Shown in pieces: positions 8,488 to 17,651 of a stretch of 64,000 nt of DNA (position 1 is the first letter of the stretch; the number at the start of each line of letters is the position of its first letter). The notes under the pieces are model-generated. The model was not told the DNA's origin, searched no databases, and saw nothing but the letters and a program-made list of their open reading frames with translations. The translations under genes and the position numbers were made by a program. Origin of the DNA: Calditrichia bacterium (lineage in GTDB: Bacteria; Calditrichota; Calditrichia; RBG-13-44-9; J075); contig JANQRS010000011.1 in NCBI GenBank assembly GCA_028284445.1, positions 440,321 to 504,320 of the forward strand, given 5' to 3'.

Positions 8488-10209
8488 ATGCGCATTCAAT
8501 TTCGCAGCACATACGGCTTGCTTCTATTGTTGTGCACGGTCGTAGTTGCACAAACCACGACTTTCACAGACGTGTCAACGGATGCCGGCATAGACTTACA
8601 GAATGCCTATGGCGCAGCCATGATCGACTTCGACAAGGATCGAGATCTTGATATCTACGTGGCGAACAATGCCGGGGCAAACGTTCTCTATGAAAACATG
8701 GGCGACGGCACTTTCGCTGCTGCAAGTTCATCAATCGGTCTATCATCGACAAGCACCTCACGAAGTACGGCCTGGGCTGATTTTGATAAGGATGGTGATT
8801 TGGATGTTTTCATTGCCAATCGTGGCAGGCAACAACTCCTGCGCAACGATGATGGAGTTTTTACCGATATCAATATTGATCCAAACGCATCCTACAATGC
8901 ATACTGTGCAGCCTGGGCTGATTTTGACAAAGATGGTGACCTGGACTTATTTGTCGGCAACTTCGACGGCCAGGATCGCCTCTACCGGAACAACAGAGAT
9001 TATACATTTACAGATGTGACCACCAGCGTTGGCATTTCCAGCAGAGGCAATACCAGGGCAGTAGCCTGGGCGGACTTCGACAATGATCGCGATCTCGATT
9101 TATTTATTGGACGTGGAGCAACCTTTGCCGGTAACACAGATGCCCTTTACCAAAATGAAGATGGATTTTTCACCGACGTCACTGACAGCTTTGGCCTCGG
9201 CGGTATCCGCCTGACCCTAAGCGCAGCCTGGGCAGACTTCGATAATGATCGCGACCTAGATCTATTTCTGAGCACTTTTGAAAATGAGCCAAATCGTCTC
9301 TTTAGAAACGATCGCGGAACATTTACAGATGTTGCTGCCGAACTCGGTCTGGCAGACATGACCGGTTGCCAGGGAGCAAGTTGGGTCGATTTCGACAATG
9401 ATCGCGACTTAGATCTATTCATATCCAGGACACTGGATGGCGGGCCGCTGGTCTTCCAGAATAATCGCATTCAGTTCAGCGAGGTAACTGATTCGCTCGG
9501 TCTGAGCAGCAACATCTCTATTGTCGGGCATAGCTGGGGAGATTACGATCGCGATGGCGATCTGGATCTTTATTTGCCAACCCGCAACGGTCAAAATCGA
9601 CTGTATCGAAACAATACAAACAATCTATGCTTCTGGCTTCACATCGACGCCGTCGGCGGAGAAATGACCAATAGTGATGCCTGGGGTGCATGGGTTGGGG
9701 TATATAACAATGGTGAAGGCCAATGGCGGGAGCTCGATGGGGGGCAGGGTAGAAGCACCCAAAATTCGCCGACAGAAGAGTTTGGTTTGGGCGATTATCC
9801 GACTGCGGACTCGGTCATCATTGAGTGGCCAATCAGCGGATTACGAACCATTCTAACGGACGTTGCCGCAAACCAGCTGCTCACTGTCCAGGAAGACCTG
9901 ACGCTCCTGCAAGAAACAGAAACCTTGCCAACGGAATTCCACCTGCAGCAGAACTATCCAAATCCCTTCAATCCCAGCACAACCTTCGATTATCAGCTAC
10001 CAAACGATGCTAGAGTATTACTTGAAGTCTACAACATTCTTGGTCAACGCATCATTACGCTTATTGAAGAACAGCAGACGGCCGGCAACCACAGTATCAC
10101 CTGGAATGGCCGGAACGATTTCGGCCAGCCAATCAGCAGTGGCATTTACCTGGTCCGCTTCGAAGCCGCATCTTATCAACAGACCCTGCGTGCAATTTAC
10201 CTGAAGTAA
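8488..10209 (+). CDS. Secreted FG-GAP/VCBS-repeat protein (CRTAC1/ASPIC-UnbV type) with T9SS sorting domain
   Basis: 573 aa. A signal peptide (residues ~1-22, ending 'VVVAQ') is followed by about seven ~55-residue repeats, each with a 'WADFDxDxDLDLF' calcium-binding loop, which together suggest a seven-bladed beta-propeller (~25-390). Residues ~395-470 match the ASPIC/UnbV extension ('SVIIEWPISGLRTIL'). Residues ~490-573 are a type A sorting domain containing 'LQQNYPNPFNPSTT' and ending 'SSGIYLVRFEA...', predicting outer-membrane translocation by the type IX system. Its ligand is unknown; adhesion or carbohydrate binding is possible. Confidence 0.9.
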   Translation: MRIQFRSTYGLLLLLCTVVVAQTTTFTDVSTDAGIDLQNAYGAAMIDFDKDRDLDIYVANNAGANVLYENMGDGTFAAASSSIGLSSTSTSRSTAWADFDKDGDLDVFIANRGRQQLLRNDDGVFTDINIDPNASYNAYCAAWADFDKDGDLDLFVGNFDGQDRLYRNNRDYTFTDVTTSVGISSRGNTRAVAWADFDNDRDLDLFIGRGATFAGNTDALYQNEDGFFTDVTDSFGLGGIRLTLSAAWADFDNDRDLDLFLSTFENEPNRLFRNDRGTFTDVAAELGLADMTGCQGASWVDFDNDRDLDLFISRTLDGGPLVFQNNRIQFSEVTDSLGLSSNISIVGHSWGDYDRDGDLDLYLPTRNGQNRLYRNNTNNLCFWLHIDAVGGEMTNSDAWGAWVGVYNNGEGQWRELDGGQGRSTQNSPTEEFGLGDYPTADSVIIEWPISGLRTILTDVAANQLLTVQEDLTLLQETETLPTEFHLQQNYPNPFNPSTTFDYQLPNDARVLLEVYNILGQRIITLIEEQQTAGNHSITWNGRNDFGQPISSGIYLVRFEAASYQQTLRAIYLK

Positions 10210-10216
10210 TATTCCG

Positions 10217-10250
10217 GTCCGCCACCTCTGCACAGGTGGCGGACTGATCT
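10217..10250 (+). terminator. Rho-independent terminator after the FG-GAP gene
   Basis: Perfect 11-bp stem GTCCGCCACCT (10217-10227) / AGGTGGCGGAC (10234-10244), 6-base loop, followed by a pyrimidine-rich tail rather than a pure T-run. Confidence 0.7.
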
Positions 10251-10318
10251 CTCCCTCTCTTCCAGCCACCTTGATATTGCGATAATCTTAACAACGGAAT
10301 ATTTTTCAAAAACATATT

Positions 10319-10350
10319 GCAACAATATATGTCGCAACATATATTGTTGC
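10319..10350. promoter_or_regulatory. Palindromic operator upstream of the MarR gene
   Basis: A perfect 13-bp inverted repeat, GCAACAATATATG (10319-10331) and CATATATTGTTGC (10338-10350), separated by 6 bases. It lies 24 bases before the start codon of the MarR-family regulator. MarR dimers commonly bind such repeats in their own promoters, so autoregulation is the simplest reading. A nested half-site, CATATTG at 10313-10319, suggests possible co-operative binding. Confidence 0.7.
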
Positions 10351-10373
10351 GACTTTTAACAAGGATATGACAT

Positions 10374-10856
10374 ATGCCGGCACTGGAAGACGAAATAAAA
10401 CAGAAGGTATTTAAGAGCGTGTACCACAAATTGATGATCAACGTTATTTTTACCGGCAACTGGCTTCAGTCCCAGCACGCCAGGGTATTGAAGCAATATT
10501 CCTTGTCCACCCAGCAGTTTAACATTCTGCGGATACTAAGAGGGCAACACCCGAAACCGGCAACTGTCAATTTGTTACAGGAACGTATGCTCGACAAAAT
10601 GTCAAACGCCTCTCGGCTTGTAGAGAAATTGCGACAGAAAGAGCTCCTCGAGCGCCATACTTGTCCCAATGATCGCCGGGCAGTTGACATTATCATAACT
10701 GAAAAGGGATTGACGCTTCTGAAGAAAATCGACGAGGAACAAGGGCAAGCAGGAGACAGCTTTGACAATCTCTCCGAAGAAGAGGCAGCGCAATTAAACG
10801 ACCTGCTTGACAAACTAAGACATTCGGAAAACAACGGGAACTCTCCCATAAACTAG
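10374..10856 (+). CDS. MarR-family winged-helix transcriptional regulator
   Basis: 160 aa with the MarR layout: N-terminal dimerisation helices, a helix-turn-helix around residues 55-80 ('PKPATVNLLQERMLDKMSNASRLVEKL') and the wing 'RHTCPNDRRAVDIIITEKG' at ~99-117, where the Asp-Arg-Arg-Ala wing motif is well kept. AAGGA precedes the start by 8 bases. The neighbouring yceI-like gene begins 42 bases downstream with no terminator between, so they are probably co-transcribed from the operator above. Its effector is unknown. Confidence 0.9.
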   Translation: MPALEDEIKQKVFKSVYHKLMINVIFTGNWLQSQHARVLKQYSLSTQQFNILRILRGQHPKPATVNLLQERMLDKMSNASRLVEKLRQKELLERHTCPNDRRAVDIIITEKGLTLLKKIDEEQGQAGDSFDNLSEEEAAQLNDLLDKLRHSENNGNSPIN

Positions 10857-10898
10857 ACCATAAAACAAATCTCATTCATTAAATTTCAGGAGTACAAA

Positions 10899-11501
10899 AT
10901 GAAAAACGTAATTATCAAGAGTATTATCATCAGCGCTATTATGTTAGCTTCGTCAGCGTTTGCACAGAGCTACAAGATTGACGCAACCAAAAGCAACATC
11001 AATTGGAAAGGTGAAAAAGTCACTGGCGAACACATGGGAAGCATCAACCTGAAGTCCGGCAGCCTGAAGGTAGACGGATACAAGATGAGCGGCGAATTCA
11101 TGATCGACATGACCACCATTACCAACAGCGACATCGGCAGTGACGAAATGCGCGGCAAACTGGTTGGCCACCTTAAGTCGGACGACTTTTTCAGCGTTGC
11201 AAATCACCCGACAGCTACATTCAAAATCACCAAGACCTCGCCAATGAAGCAGAGCGAAGGAAGCAAGGCCAATTTCCGCATCACCGGTGACTTGACAATC
11301 AAGGGCATCACGCACGAGATTTCTTTCCCGGCACATGTCGAAATGAGCGATGCTGGCATTTCCGCAAAGGCGAAAGTAACCATTGATCGCAGCAAGTGGG
11401 ATGTTCGCTACGGTTCCGGCACTTTCTTTGATAACCTCGGCGATAAACTTATCTATGATGATTTTCATCTGGAACTGGCGTTAGTCGGCGCTAAGGGCTA
11501 A
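10899..11501 (+). CDS. YceI-family periplasmic lipid/isoprenoid-binding protein
   Basis: 200 aa. Signal peptide ~1-22 ('LASSAFAQS'), then a full YceI lipocalin-like barrel: 'SYKIDATKSNINWKGEKVTGEH' start, central 'GHLKSDDFFSVANHPTATFKIT', and 'GDLTIKGITHEISFPAHV'. YceI proteins bind polyisoprenoids or amphiphiles in the periplasm. Pairing with a MarR regulator is recurrent in Bacteroidota-like genomes and suggests induction by a small molecule or envelope stress; that link is inference. Confidence 0.92.
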   Translation: MKNVIIKSIIISAIMLASSAFAQSYKIDATKSNINWKGEKVTGEHMGSINLKSGSLKVDGYKMSGEFMIDMTTITNSDIGSDEMRGKLVGHLKSDDFFSVANHPTATFKITKTSPMKQSEGSKANFRITGDLTIKGITHEISFPAHVEMSDAGISAKAKVTIDRSKWDVRYGSGTFFDNLGDKLIYDDFHLELALVGAKG

Positions 11502-11510
11502 ATTTCAACT

Positions 11511-11550
11511 GTCTGTCTCGCCCTGGCGGCGAGACAGACGTCTTATTTGT
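11511..11550 (+). terminator. Rho-independent terminator after the yceI-like gene
   Basis: Perfect 12-bp stem GTCTGTCTCGCC (11511-11522) / GGCGAGACAGAC (11528-11539), 5-base loop, tail GTCTTATTTGT. Confidence 0.75.
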
Positions 11551-11583
11551 TGTCCGTCTTACACACACCGTAGAGCAAGCACT

Positions 11584-12609
11584 ATCGACACCCTGACTCA
11601 ATTGACATTGGGCGCCGCCGTTGGCGAAGCAACACTAGGCAAGAAAGTAGGCAACAAAGCGCCGCTTTGGGGAGCGGTCATGGGCACCATCCCGGACCTC
11701 GATGTTTTATCATCCCCCTTTGTGCTTGAGTGGCAACAACTGGGCATTCATCGCGGCTTCTCCCATTCCATATTTTTCCCATTTTTGATAGCCCCGCTAA
11801 TCGGTTGGCTTCTTTATCGTTTCCATGGGCCACAGGCCGGCGCCAGCAGGAAAGGTTGGTCATGGCTGGCATTCTGGGGCATTTTTACGCATCCCTTTCT
11901 TGACGCTTTTACGGTATACGGCACTCAACTCCTAAACCCGATCAGCGACTATCCGTTTTCCTTCAATTCCATCTTTATCATAGATCCGATGTATACTGTG
12001 CCGCTCTTCATCGGCGTTTTTCTTGCCATGCGCCTGAGCCGCGACAATCCACGACGGGCCCGATGGAACTGGATAGGCATTGGTATTAGCAGCGCCTATA
12101 TCCTTTTCACATTGGGTGTCAAAACCTACGTAAACGGGAAGTTTGAAGCAGCCTTTGCCGAAAAAGGATATCAGGTTGAGCATTATATGACGGCACCCAC
12201 CGCCTTGAACAGCTTCCTGTGGATGACCGTTGCAGCGGAAGGGGATGGATATTGGGTAGGCATCTACTCAATTTTCGATGGTGATAAGCCAATTGAATTG
12301 CAACGCACAGAGCGACAGTCACATTTACTCGATGACTTGGAGAGCAATGGCGCGCTACAGCGCCTTGCATGGTTTTCGAACGGGTACTACCAGGTGCGGA
12401 TGGAACACGGTGCTATCTATTGGGGAGATCTGCGTTTCGGACGAAGCGACAACTTTCTGAAGGAAACCGGCCAACCCATTTTTCGATTTCGCCTGGTGCG
12501 AGACCCGGACAATCCATCACTGATCACCAACTTCAAACAAGACCGCCCGGACATTGACGCCCGGACGGCAGATCTCTTTGGCTTCTTTTCGCGGGTATTC
12601 GGCAACTAA
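11584..12609 (+). CDS. YdjM-type membrane-bound metal-dependent hydrolase
   Basis: 341 aa if started at 11584. The product contains 'DTLTQLTLGAAVGEATLGKKVG', 'GTIPDLDVL', 'HRGFSHSIFF' and 'HPFLDAFTVYG', the His/Asp motifs of YdjM/DUF457 hydrolases, and several membrane helices over residues ~65-190. The C-terminal third is a soluble beta-rich extension. Family members normally begin M-D-T-L-T-Q; here the codon before Asp is ATC at 11584, and the nearest standard-type start is TTG at 11602, which would cut that conserved motif. An ATC start or a base error is possible. It meets glgC tail to tail. Confidence 0.85.
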   Translation: MDTLTQLTLGAAVGEATLGKKVGNKAPLWGAVMGTIPDLDVLSSPFVLEWQQLGIHRGFSHSIFFPFLIAPLIGWLLYRFHGPQAGASRKGWSWLAFWGIFTHPFLDAFTVYGTQLLNPISDYPFSFNSIFIIDPMYTVPLFIGVFLAMRLSRDNPRRARWNWIGIGISSAYILFTLGVKTYVNGKFEAAFAEKGYQVEHYMTAPTALNSFLWMTVAAEGDGYWVGIYSIFDGDKPIELQRTERQSHLLDDLESNGALQRLAWFSNGYYQVRMEHGAIYWGDLRFGRSDNFLKETGQPIFRFRLVRDPDNPSLITNFKQDRPDIDARTADLFGFFSRVFGN

Positions 12610-12618
12610 GCAATCTGA

Positions 12619-13902
12619 CTAAATCACTGTATTGTCTGGGATAACCACACCTTTCGGAATGACCACGATTCCATCCTGAATCACGTAATTTTTGCCCTGC
12701 TCATCCTTCACATTACGCTCATTGGTAATTCGGACATTTTTGCCGATGCGCACGTCTTTATCCAGTATCGCTTTGGTGATAATGGTATTGTCGCCAATCC
12801 CGAGATTCGGACGTCCCTGGCTATTGTTTGCAGCCATATTTTCCGGCGTTTCAAATGAGTCAGCCCCCATCATTACCACTTGATCAAGCACACAATTGCT
12901 GCCAACCACAGAACGGTTACCAATAATTGAGTCCTGAACCTTGGATGGGTTGACGATGCAGCCATCGCCAAGGATTGCATTGCGAATTTCCGCGTTCAGC
13001 ACCTTAGCGCCGGGCAGGAAACGCGGGTGTGTGAGAATCGGTGCTTCCTCATCATAGAAGTTAAACTTCGGCAATGGACTGGTGAGATCAAGCTGCGCCT
13101 CAAAAAAAGCCTTGATGGTTCCGATGTCTTCCCAGTATCCATCAAAGAAATATGCAAACACACGCTTATTGCTGATCGAAAAGGGAATCACTTCCTTGCC
13201 AAAATCCGAATACGAAGTCCCATCGAGCAACTCGTTCAACACCTTTTTATTAAAGACATATATGCCCATCGAGGCCAAATAGTCCCGGCCTTTCGGATCA
13301 ATTCCTTGACGGGAAAACAACTCTTCCGGCACAGACAGTTCATCCAAAACCGCGTCATCCTTCGGTTTTTCGTGAAAGGTCGTTATCCGGGAGTCCTTGT
13401 TGATTTTCATGATGCCGAACTGCTGGGCGAGTTCGCGATCAACAGGCACAACCGAGATCGTAATATCTGCCCCCTTGCGAATATGGTAATCAACAAACTT
13501 GCTGTAATCCATGCGATACAGGTGATCCCCTGAAAGAATCAGCACATAATCGCCGTAGTCCTGGATAAAATTCAGATTTTTTCGTACAGCATCAGCAGTC
13601 CCCTGATACCAGTCTCTATGCTCCATTGTCTGCTGTGCTGACAGGATTGTTATAAAGTCCTTTGAAAAGACGCTAAATCGATATGTAAGCGAAACATGCC
13701 GATGGAGCGATTCCGAGCTAAACTGGGTGCCGATATAGATTTTGCGATATCCGGAATGGATACAATTAGAAATCGGAATGTCAATCAGACGAAACTTGCC
13801 GCCGATTGGAACTGCCGGTTTTGAGCGATGTTTTGTTAACGGATAGAGTCGCGTTCCCTGGCCGCCAGCCAGGATCATTGTGGTCACTTCGTGATTCGAC
13901 AT
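12619..13902 (-). CDS. glgC: Glucose-1-phosphate adenylyltransferase
   Basis: 427 aa from the ATG at 13902, which is preceded by GAGGA and gives the family's usual start 'MSNHEVTTMILAGGQGTRLYPLT'. It makes ADP-glucose from ATP and glucose-1-phosphate, the committed step of bacterial glycogen synthesis. Visible motifs are the nucleotide-binding 'GGQGTRLYPLTKHRSKPAVP' near residue 13, 'SGDHLYRMDY' near 125 and 'FHEKP' near 190; the C-terminal ~130 residues form the left-handed beta-helix. Glycogen phosphorylase lies 14 kb away; no glycogen synthase is in the window. Confidence 0.95.
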   Translation of the reverse strand: MSNHEVTTMILAGGQGTRLYPLTKHRSKPAVPIGGKFRLIDIPISNCIHSGYRKIYIGTQFSSESLHRHVSLTYRFSVFSKDFITILSAQQTMEHRDWYQGTADAVRKNLNFIQDYGDYVLILSGDHLYRMDYSKFVDYHIRKGADITISVVPVDRELAQQFGIMKINKDSRITTFHEKPKDDAVLDELSVPEELFSRQGIDPKGRDYLASMGIYVFNKKVLNELLDGTSYSDFGKEVIPFSISNKRVFAYFFDGYWEDIGTIKAFFEAQLDLTSPLPKFNFYDEEAPILTHPRFLPGAKVLNAEIRNAILGDGCIVNPSKVQDSIIGNRSVVGSNCVLDQVVMMGADSFETPENMAANNSQGRPNLGIGDNTIITKAILDKDVRIGKNVRITNERNVKDEQGKNYVIQDGIVVIPKGVVIPDNTVI

Positions 13903-14457
13903 AAGAGATTCCTCGGAGAAGTTGCGATACAAATTGCATCCCTGCGGCAAAATATCCATGGCAGACAGTTGTCAGGCGGTCAGCGCACTTATTTCTCGAT
14001 AGCAAGTGTTGTATCTGAATGATATTACCAAAAATTAACCAATTATCAAACTCAGGTTCCGGGCACCATTTGCCGGTACCAACTGGATGATAAACGATTG
14101 ATTTTGACATTTTTTACTAAGCTTCGTTTTGTTATATCGGCGGAATTTTAAGGAGAATAAGCATGAAACTGCTTAGACAGGCAAATTCAACAAATTCGAA
14201 ACGTAAGATGGGCTTTTATGCGCAAAATCATGGCAAATCGATATTTTTTAACAATCTTCTCTTGTCTCGGGATCATTTTTCATTTAAACTTTAATATCAA
14301 CAACTTAGCTACCGCTTGCTCCCTTGTTTCAAGCTGGTAATTAAGTCAGGCTCCAGGAAATCCGACTCGACAGCGATCACCGCATTTAGTAATCACCCCC
14401 GTTTCCTGGACATCGTTGAGCTGTCGTTGGTTCCAAACAACCATGAGGAAGTTTAGA
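13903..14457. other. Divergent intergenic region holding one possible small gene
   Basis: 555 bases between divergently transcribed glgC and a hypothetical gene. It holds the glgC ribosome binding site and promoter region, a TTGACA at 14104-14109 without a well-spaced -10, and the short open frame at 14163-14294 annotated separately. Nothing else was recognised. Confidence 0.4.
14163..14294 (+). CDS. Possible small protein, 43 aa
   Basis: Open frame of 43 codons preceded by an excellent ribosome binding site, TTAAGGAGAA at 14148-14157, 5-7 bases before ATG. The product is basic (starts 'MKLLRQANSTNSKRK') with a short hydrophobic patch 'SIFFNNLLL'. No homologue is recognised. The near-ideal initiation region is the main evidence; without comparison it could equally be a leader peptide or chance. 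Confidence 0.35.
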   Translation: MKLLRQANSTNSKRKMGFYAQNHGKSIFFNNLLLSRDHFSFKL

Positions 14458-15450
14458 ATGAGGCGAACTCCCAGTATTATTCTCCTGGTAAATATATTTT
14501 TCTTCGGTGTATTGTGCATCATGGCACTGAAAATGTTTTCAGACCCCTCCGATGCATTGAAGTCATTAAATCCGACTGAAGATCATATGAACATCCCGGA
14601 CAGCTTGCTGCAACTGGCGATAGCCGCCATAGACGCGGATGACCAGGATGCCTTCTGGGCAGCACATGACGAGCTTCGCCATAAGTATCCACACAGCACT
14701 CAGGCTGCAGAAGTTTCAAAACTGGCCGCGAACTTTGACCCGAATTTTCCGGAAAACGCTGTAGTTAGTCGGGATGAACAAAATCAAAATCGTCGTACCC
14801 CCAATGCTACATTGGAGGCGCCACGGGAACCGCGTCGTCGCGCTGTTCGCCGCACGGCACCGGCCCGCAATCAGCAATCAAATGATGAATCGGTAACACT
14901 GAATCTTCAATTGGTTGAAGTAGAGCAGGAAGTCCCGCTTTCAGAATTCGAATTTAACCGCATCATGTCGCGCATGCGGGTTGTCCGCAGCGACCGGGAA
15001 GGCATTACCTGGTATTACCACAAGAATCTCTCGCACTACGTTTTTAAGAATAGCTTTGAAGTGTATATCGGACATCGTGACAACGGTGAGATTTGGCTAC
15101 GAATGCGGATCTACTACACGGATGAGAACATTTCCCTTGGCTTGCGCTCCTTCGAGGTTTATGCAGACGACCGAGCGTATGACATTCTAAGCCGCTTTGG
15201 CAAGATTGAGGTAGGGCAGGGGCCGGCAGGCCACTGGGAGTGGTTTGACATGAAGGTCAGGCAGCCGGAACTCAATATTATCAGGGCAGTGATGAATGCC
15301 AATCGCGCTGCTTTAAGCTATCGCGGCGCAACCCAGGTCGTAAAACGCTCGCTTACGGTTCCTGAACAATTGCGAATGGTACAAGTGATGGAAGCATACG
15401 ATGCCTTGCGCAGGGGCTCTACTAGGCCATCATCTACAGCCGCAAACTAA
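14458..15450 (+). CDS. Membrane-anchored hypothetical protein
   Basis: 330 aa from the ATG at 14458, which has GAGGAAG 6 bases upstream; alternatives at 14443 and TTG 14416 lack support. One membrane helix at ~5-25, a helical segment ~40-95, an Arg/Pro-rich disordered linker ~120-155 and a folded domain ~165-290 rich in aromatic and charged residues ('GITWYYHKNLSHYVFKNSFE', 'LRMRIYYTDENISLGLRSFE'). The last domain resembles periplasmic beta-sandwich folds but no family is recognised. It is monocistronic and converges on the EEP-family gene. Confidence 0.7.
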   Translation: MRRTPSIILLVNIFFFGVLCIMALKMFSDPSDALKSLNPTEDHMNIPDSLLQLAIAAIDADDQDAFWAAHDELRHKYPHSTQAAEVSKLAANFDPNFPENAVVSRDEQNQNRRTPNATLEAPREPRRRAVRRTAPARNQQSNDESVTLNLQLVEVEQEVPLSEFEFNRIMSRMRVVRSDREGITWYYHKNLSHYVFKNSFEVYIGHRDNGEIWLRMRIYYTDENISLGLRSFEVYADDRAYDILSRFGKIEVGQGPAGHWEWFDMKVRQPELNIIRAVMNANRAALSYRGATQVVKRSLTVPEQLRMVQVMEAYDALRRGSTRPSSTAAN

Positions 15451-15508
15451 TCGCTCTGCACATTAAGAATTTGGCGTGTAGCTGAGGCTGCATGCCTTTT
15501 CCCGCCCT

Positions 15509-16702
15509 TTAAGCTCTTTGCAAGTCCAAATCGACAACAATCGGGTAGTGGTCTGAAATCCTGGCGCCATTCCAGATAGGCATATTGATAACGCGCGGTA
15601 AATCCACCGCTTTCAATCCGCGGCCGGCCATCCAGTCGAGACGTAAAGGCACTTTGCCATTCCACGGTTCAAGAATGTGGTGAATATAGCGGTAAAGAAA
15701 TCCCGGTAACCATTCCCTGGTTTTTATATCTAGGCTTTCCGACTTCAGATCATAGAAGATCGTGCCGTCCTGCATGTTATTGAAGCGTGAAATGTCAAAA
15801 CCGTACTTTCGAAAGACCGAGAAGACTTCTTTCTCAAAAAAACGATCCGGCATCATATAATTCGCGACAACCTCCTTGACACCGAGGAAGAAAAGTTTGT
15901 AGAAAAAGCTCTTCATTAACGCAAGCTTATCGCGCATGTTGTATGTGTGAGTATTGAGATCCCCGCCAATGAGGCTTCCGGCAACACCATCTTGTTTAAG
16001 GCCTTTGCATAAAGCCTCTAACTGCAAGGCTCGCTGCTGCGGTGAAGCTTTGACATCCAGGTGAACAGTAGCGAAATCGAACAATCTTCCGCCGAACAGA
16101 AAGCGGCATATCAATCCGCGCCTTTGGCCGAGGCTTTTTTCCAACCCTTCAAATGGGTTACGAATTTCCGGAAGTTGAATAGCTCGATAGCCATGAATTC
16201 GATGCCGGGTCAAGATAGCGACGCCGTGCATGGAAAGTGTGTTCTGCAAATCATGTTTCTGTTCACCTTCATCGCCCTTGCCCAATACCAGGAAGGAATT
16301 CGCGAAACAGTAATTCATATTCACGGCATCAGCAATTTCGCGTGGAATGTTCTTATTCCCACTTCGGCCCATCCCCACATCTGTTTCAGTTAAGAGTAGC
16401 ACGTCTGCGTCTCTGAGCACCGGATCTTCAAGCAACAGGTGAATGATGCCGGACAGATTCGCGCCCCGTTCAACGTTCCAGGCCACCACCCGCAGCCTGT
16501 CAGGGTCTTCATTGCCCTCAAGATGATTGCGGTATTCCACACCGTTGATGACTTTTTGAATTTCGTATTCGCAGGATTGGTAAACACTGGATCGTTTGAG
16601 AGATTTGATACTATCAAACGCTTTTATATCTTCGAAAAACGGCTGCAGGCTATGCTCCAGGATAGATTCCTGCCGCCCGGAAATTTCTTTTTCCAAAATC
16701 AT
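15509..16702 (-). CDS. Endonuclease/exonuclease/phosphatase (EEP) family protein
   Basis: 397 aa with no signal peptide. EEP signature blocks are in order: 'RVVAWNVERGANLSG' near 70, 'ADVLLLTETDVGMGRSG' near 100 with the metal-binding Glu, 'SLIGGDLNTHTYN' near 240 with the Asp-x-Asn pair, and 'GARISDHYPIVVDL' at the end with the catalytic Asp-His. The superfamily hydrolyses phosphodiesters in DNA, phosphoinositides or sphingomyelin. Lack of a signal and the ~70-residue N-terminal extension do not settle the substrate. Confidence 0.87.
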   Translation of the reverse strand: MILEKEISGRQESILEHSLQPFFEDIKAFDSIKSLKRSSVYQSCEYEIQKVINGVEYRNHLEGNEDPDRLRVVAWNVERGANLSGIIHLLLEDPVLRDADVLLLTETDVGMGRSGNKNIPREIADAVNMNYCFANSFLVLGKGDEGEQKHDLQNTLSMHGVAILTRHRIHGYRAIQLPEIRNPFEGLEKSLGQRRGLICRFLFGGRLFDFATVHLDVKASPQQRALQLEALCKGLKQDGVAGSLIGGDLNTHTYNMRDKLALMKSFFYKLFFLGVKEVVANYMMPDRFFEKEVFSVFRKYGFDISRFNNMQDGTIFYDLKSESLDIKTREWLPGFLYRYIHHILEPWNGKVPLRLDWMAGRGLKAVDLPRVINMPIWNGARISDHYPIVVDLDLQRA

Positions 16703-16748
16703 ACTTCATCCAATTCTTGAGCTGTTCACTTCCAACACGTAAAATTCA

Positions 16749-17486
16749 ATGAACTTGTTTCAATTTCAGTATGGCGACTCACAAACAGCCGCATTGCTGC
16801 ACTCGCCGCTTTCCATTTTCAAGTCTACTATGTATATTTGGCGCGGGTCGATCTGGTGGCAATACGCTTCCGCCCAGCACACAAAAAACAACATTTACCA
16901 GGCAAAGGCAACCGTGATTTTATCCAAATATGATCCGCAATTACATCCGGCTGGCAGCCTTGCACCAGCAACCATACGCGAACGCTTTATCGCTCAACTG
17001 ATTGACAGCCTGATATTGTGGCTACCATGCTTTCTCACCTTGTTTTTCATGAGCGGCGGCCAGCTGCGCAGCTTTTGGGTGTCTCCAATCGTTCCGCAAT
17101 ACCTTATTGAGGTCAGTGGCATCTATCAGCCATCTTCGACTGCCTTTTTGTGGGGCGGCAGCATTTTTACATTCCACTTACCAAGTGGCAAAGAAGTGTT
17201 CACTCACTACCCGGCACCGGTCCTGTGGATCATTTATATTGCCTATTACAGCGTCATGCATTCGCTTTTTGGTCAAACCATTGGGCAACGGGCCAAACAT
17301 CTGGTTGTTCTTGACGAAAGCCACCAACGATTGGCGTTGAGCACAAGCATCTTGCGCTGGATGTATTACCTGATATCCATTTTACCTTTCGGCATCGGAT
17401 TAATTGGCGCCGAGGAGGGTAAGTCACTACACGACCGGCTGGCAAAGAGCCGAGTCTACCGTTATCACTGGGATGCAGGGCTATAG
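16749..17486 (+). CDS. RDD-family membrane protein
   Basis: 245 aa. After a ~75-residue poorly conserved N-terminus, residues ~78-230 form an RDD domain: 'IRERFIAQLIDSLILWLPCFLTLFF' carries the Arg and first Asp, and 'YYSVMHSLFGQTIGQRAKHLVVLDE' followed by 'HDRLAKSRVYR' is the usual C-terminal signature. Three to four membrane helices are expected. RDD proteins are small membrane proteins, some linked to sodium/proton exchange; function here is unknown. The true start may be the in-frame ATG at 16830 or one further in, because the early N-terminus looks unlike a conserved region. Confidence 0.75.
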   Translation: MNLFQFQYGDSQTAALLHSPLSIFKSTMYIWRGSIWWQYASAQHTKNNIYQAKATVILSKYDPQLHPAGSLAPATIRERFIAQLIDSLILWLPCFLTLFFMSGGQLRSFWVSPIVPQYLIEVSGIYQPSSTAFLWGGSIFTFHLPSGKEVFTHYPAPVLWIIYIAYYSVMHSLFGQTIGQRAKHLVVLDESHQRLALSTSILRWMYYLISILPFGIGLIGAEEGKSLHDRLAKSRVYRYHWDAGL

Positions 17487-17651
17487 TTGGCTAGCTTGTT
17501 TCAACCAAAAAATATCTTCTGCCGTGATGAAACGCATGTAATTCTCCAATTATCGTCTTAAATTCTGGCAGATTAGGATCTCATATTATGAATAGCGCCA
17601 CGCGCATTCTCAAATAAAACGCCAGATTCAACGCTCCGGGGAGGGGCCAGC

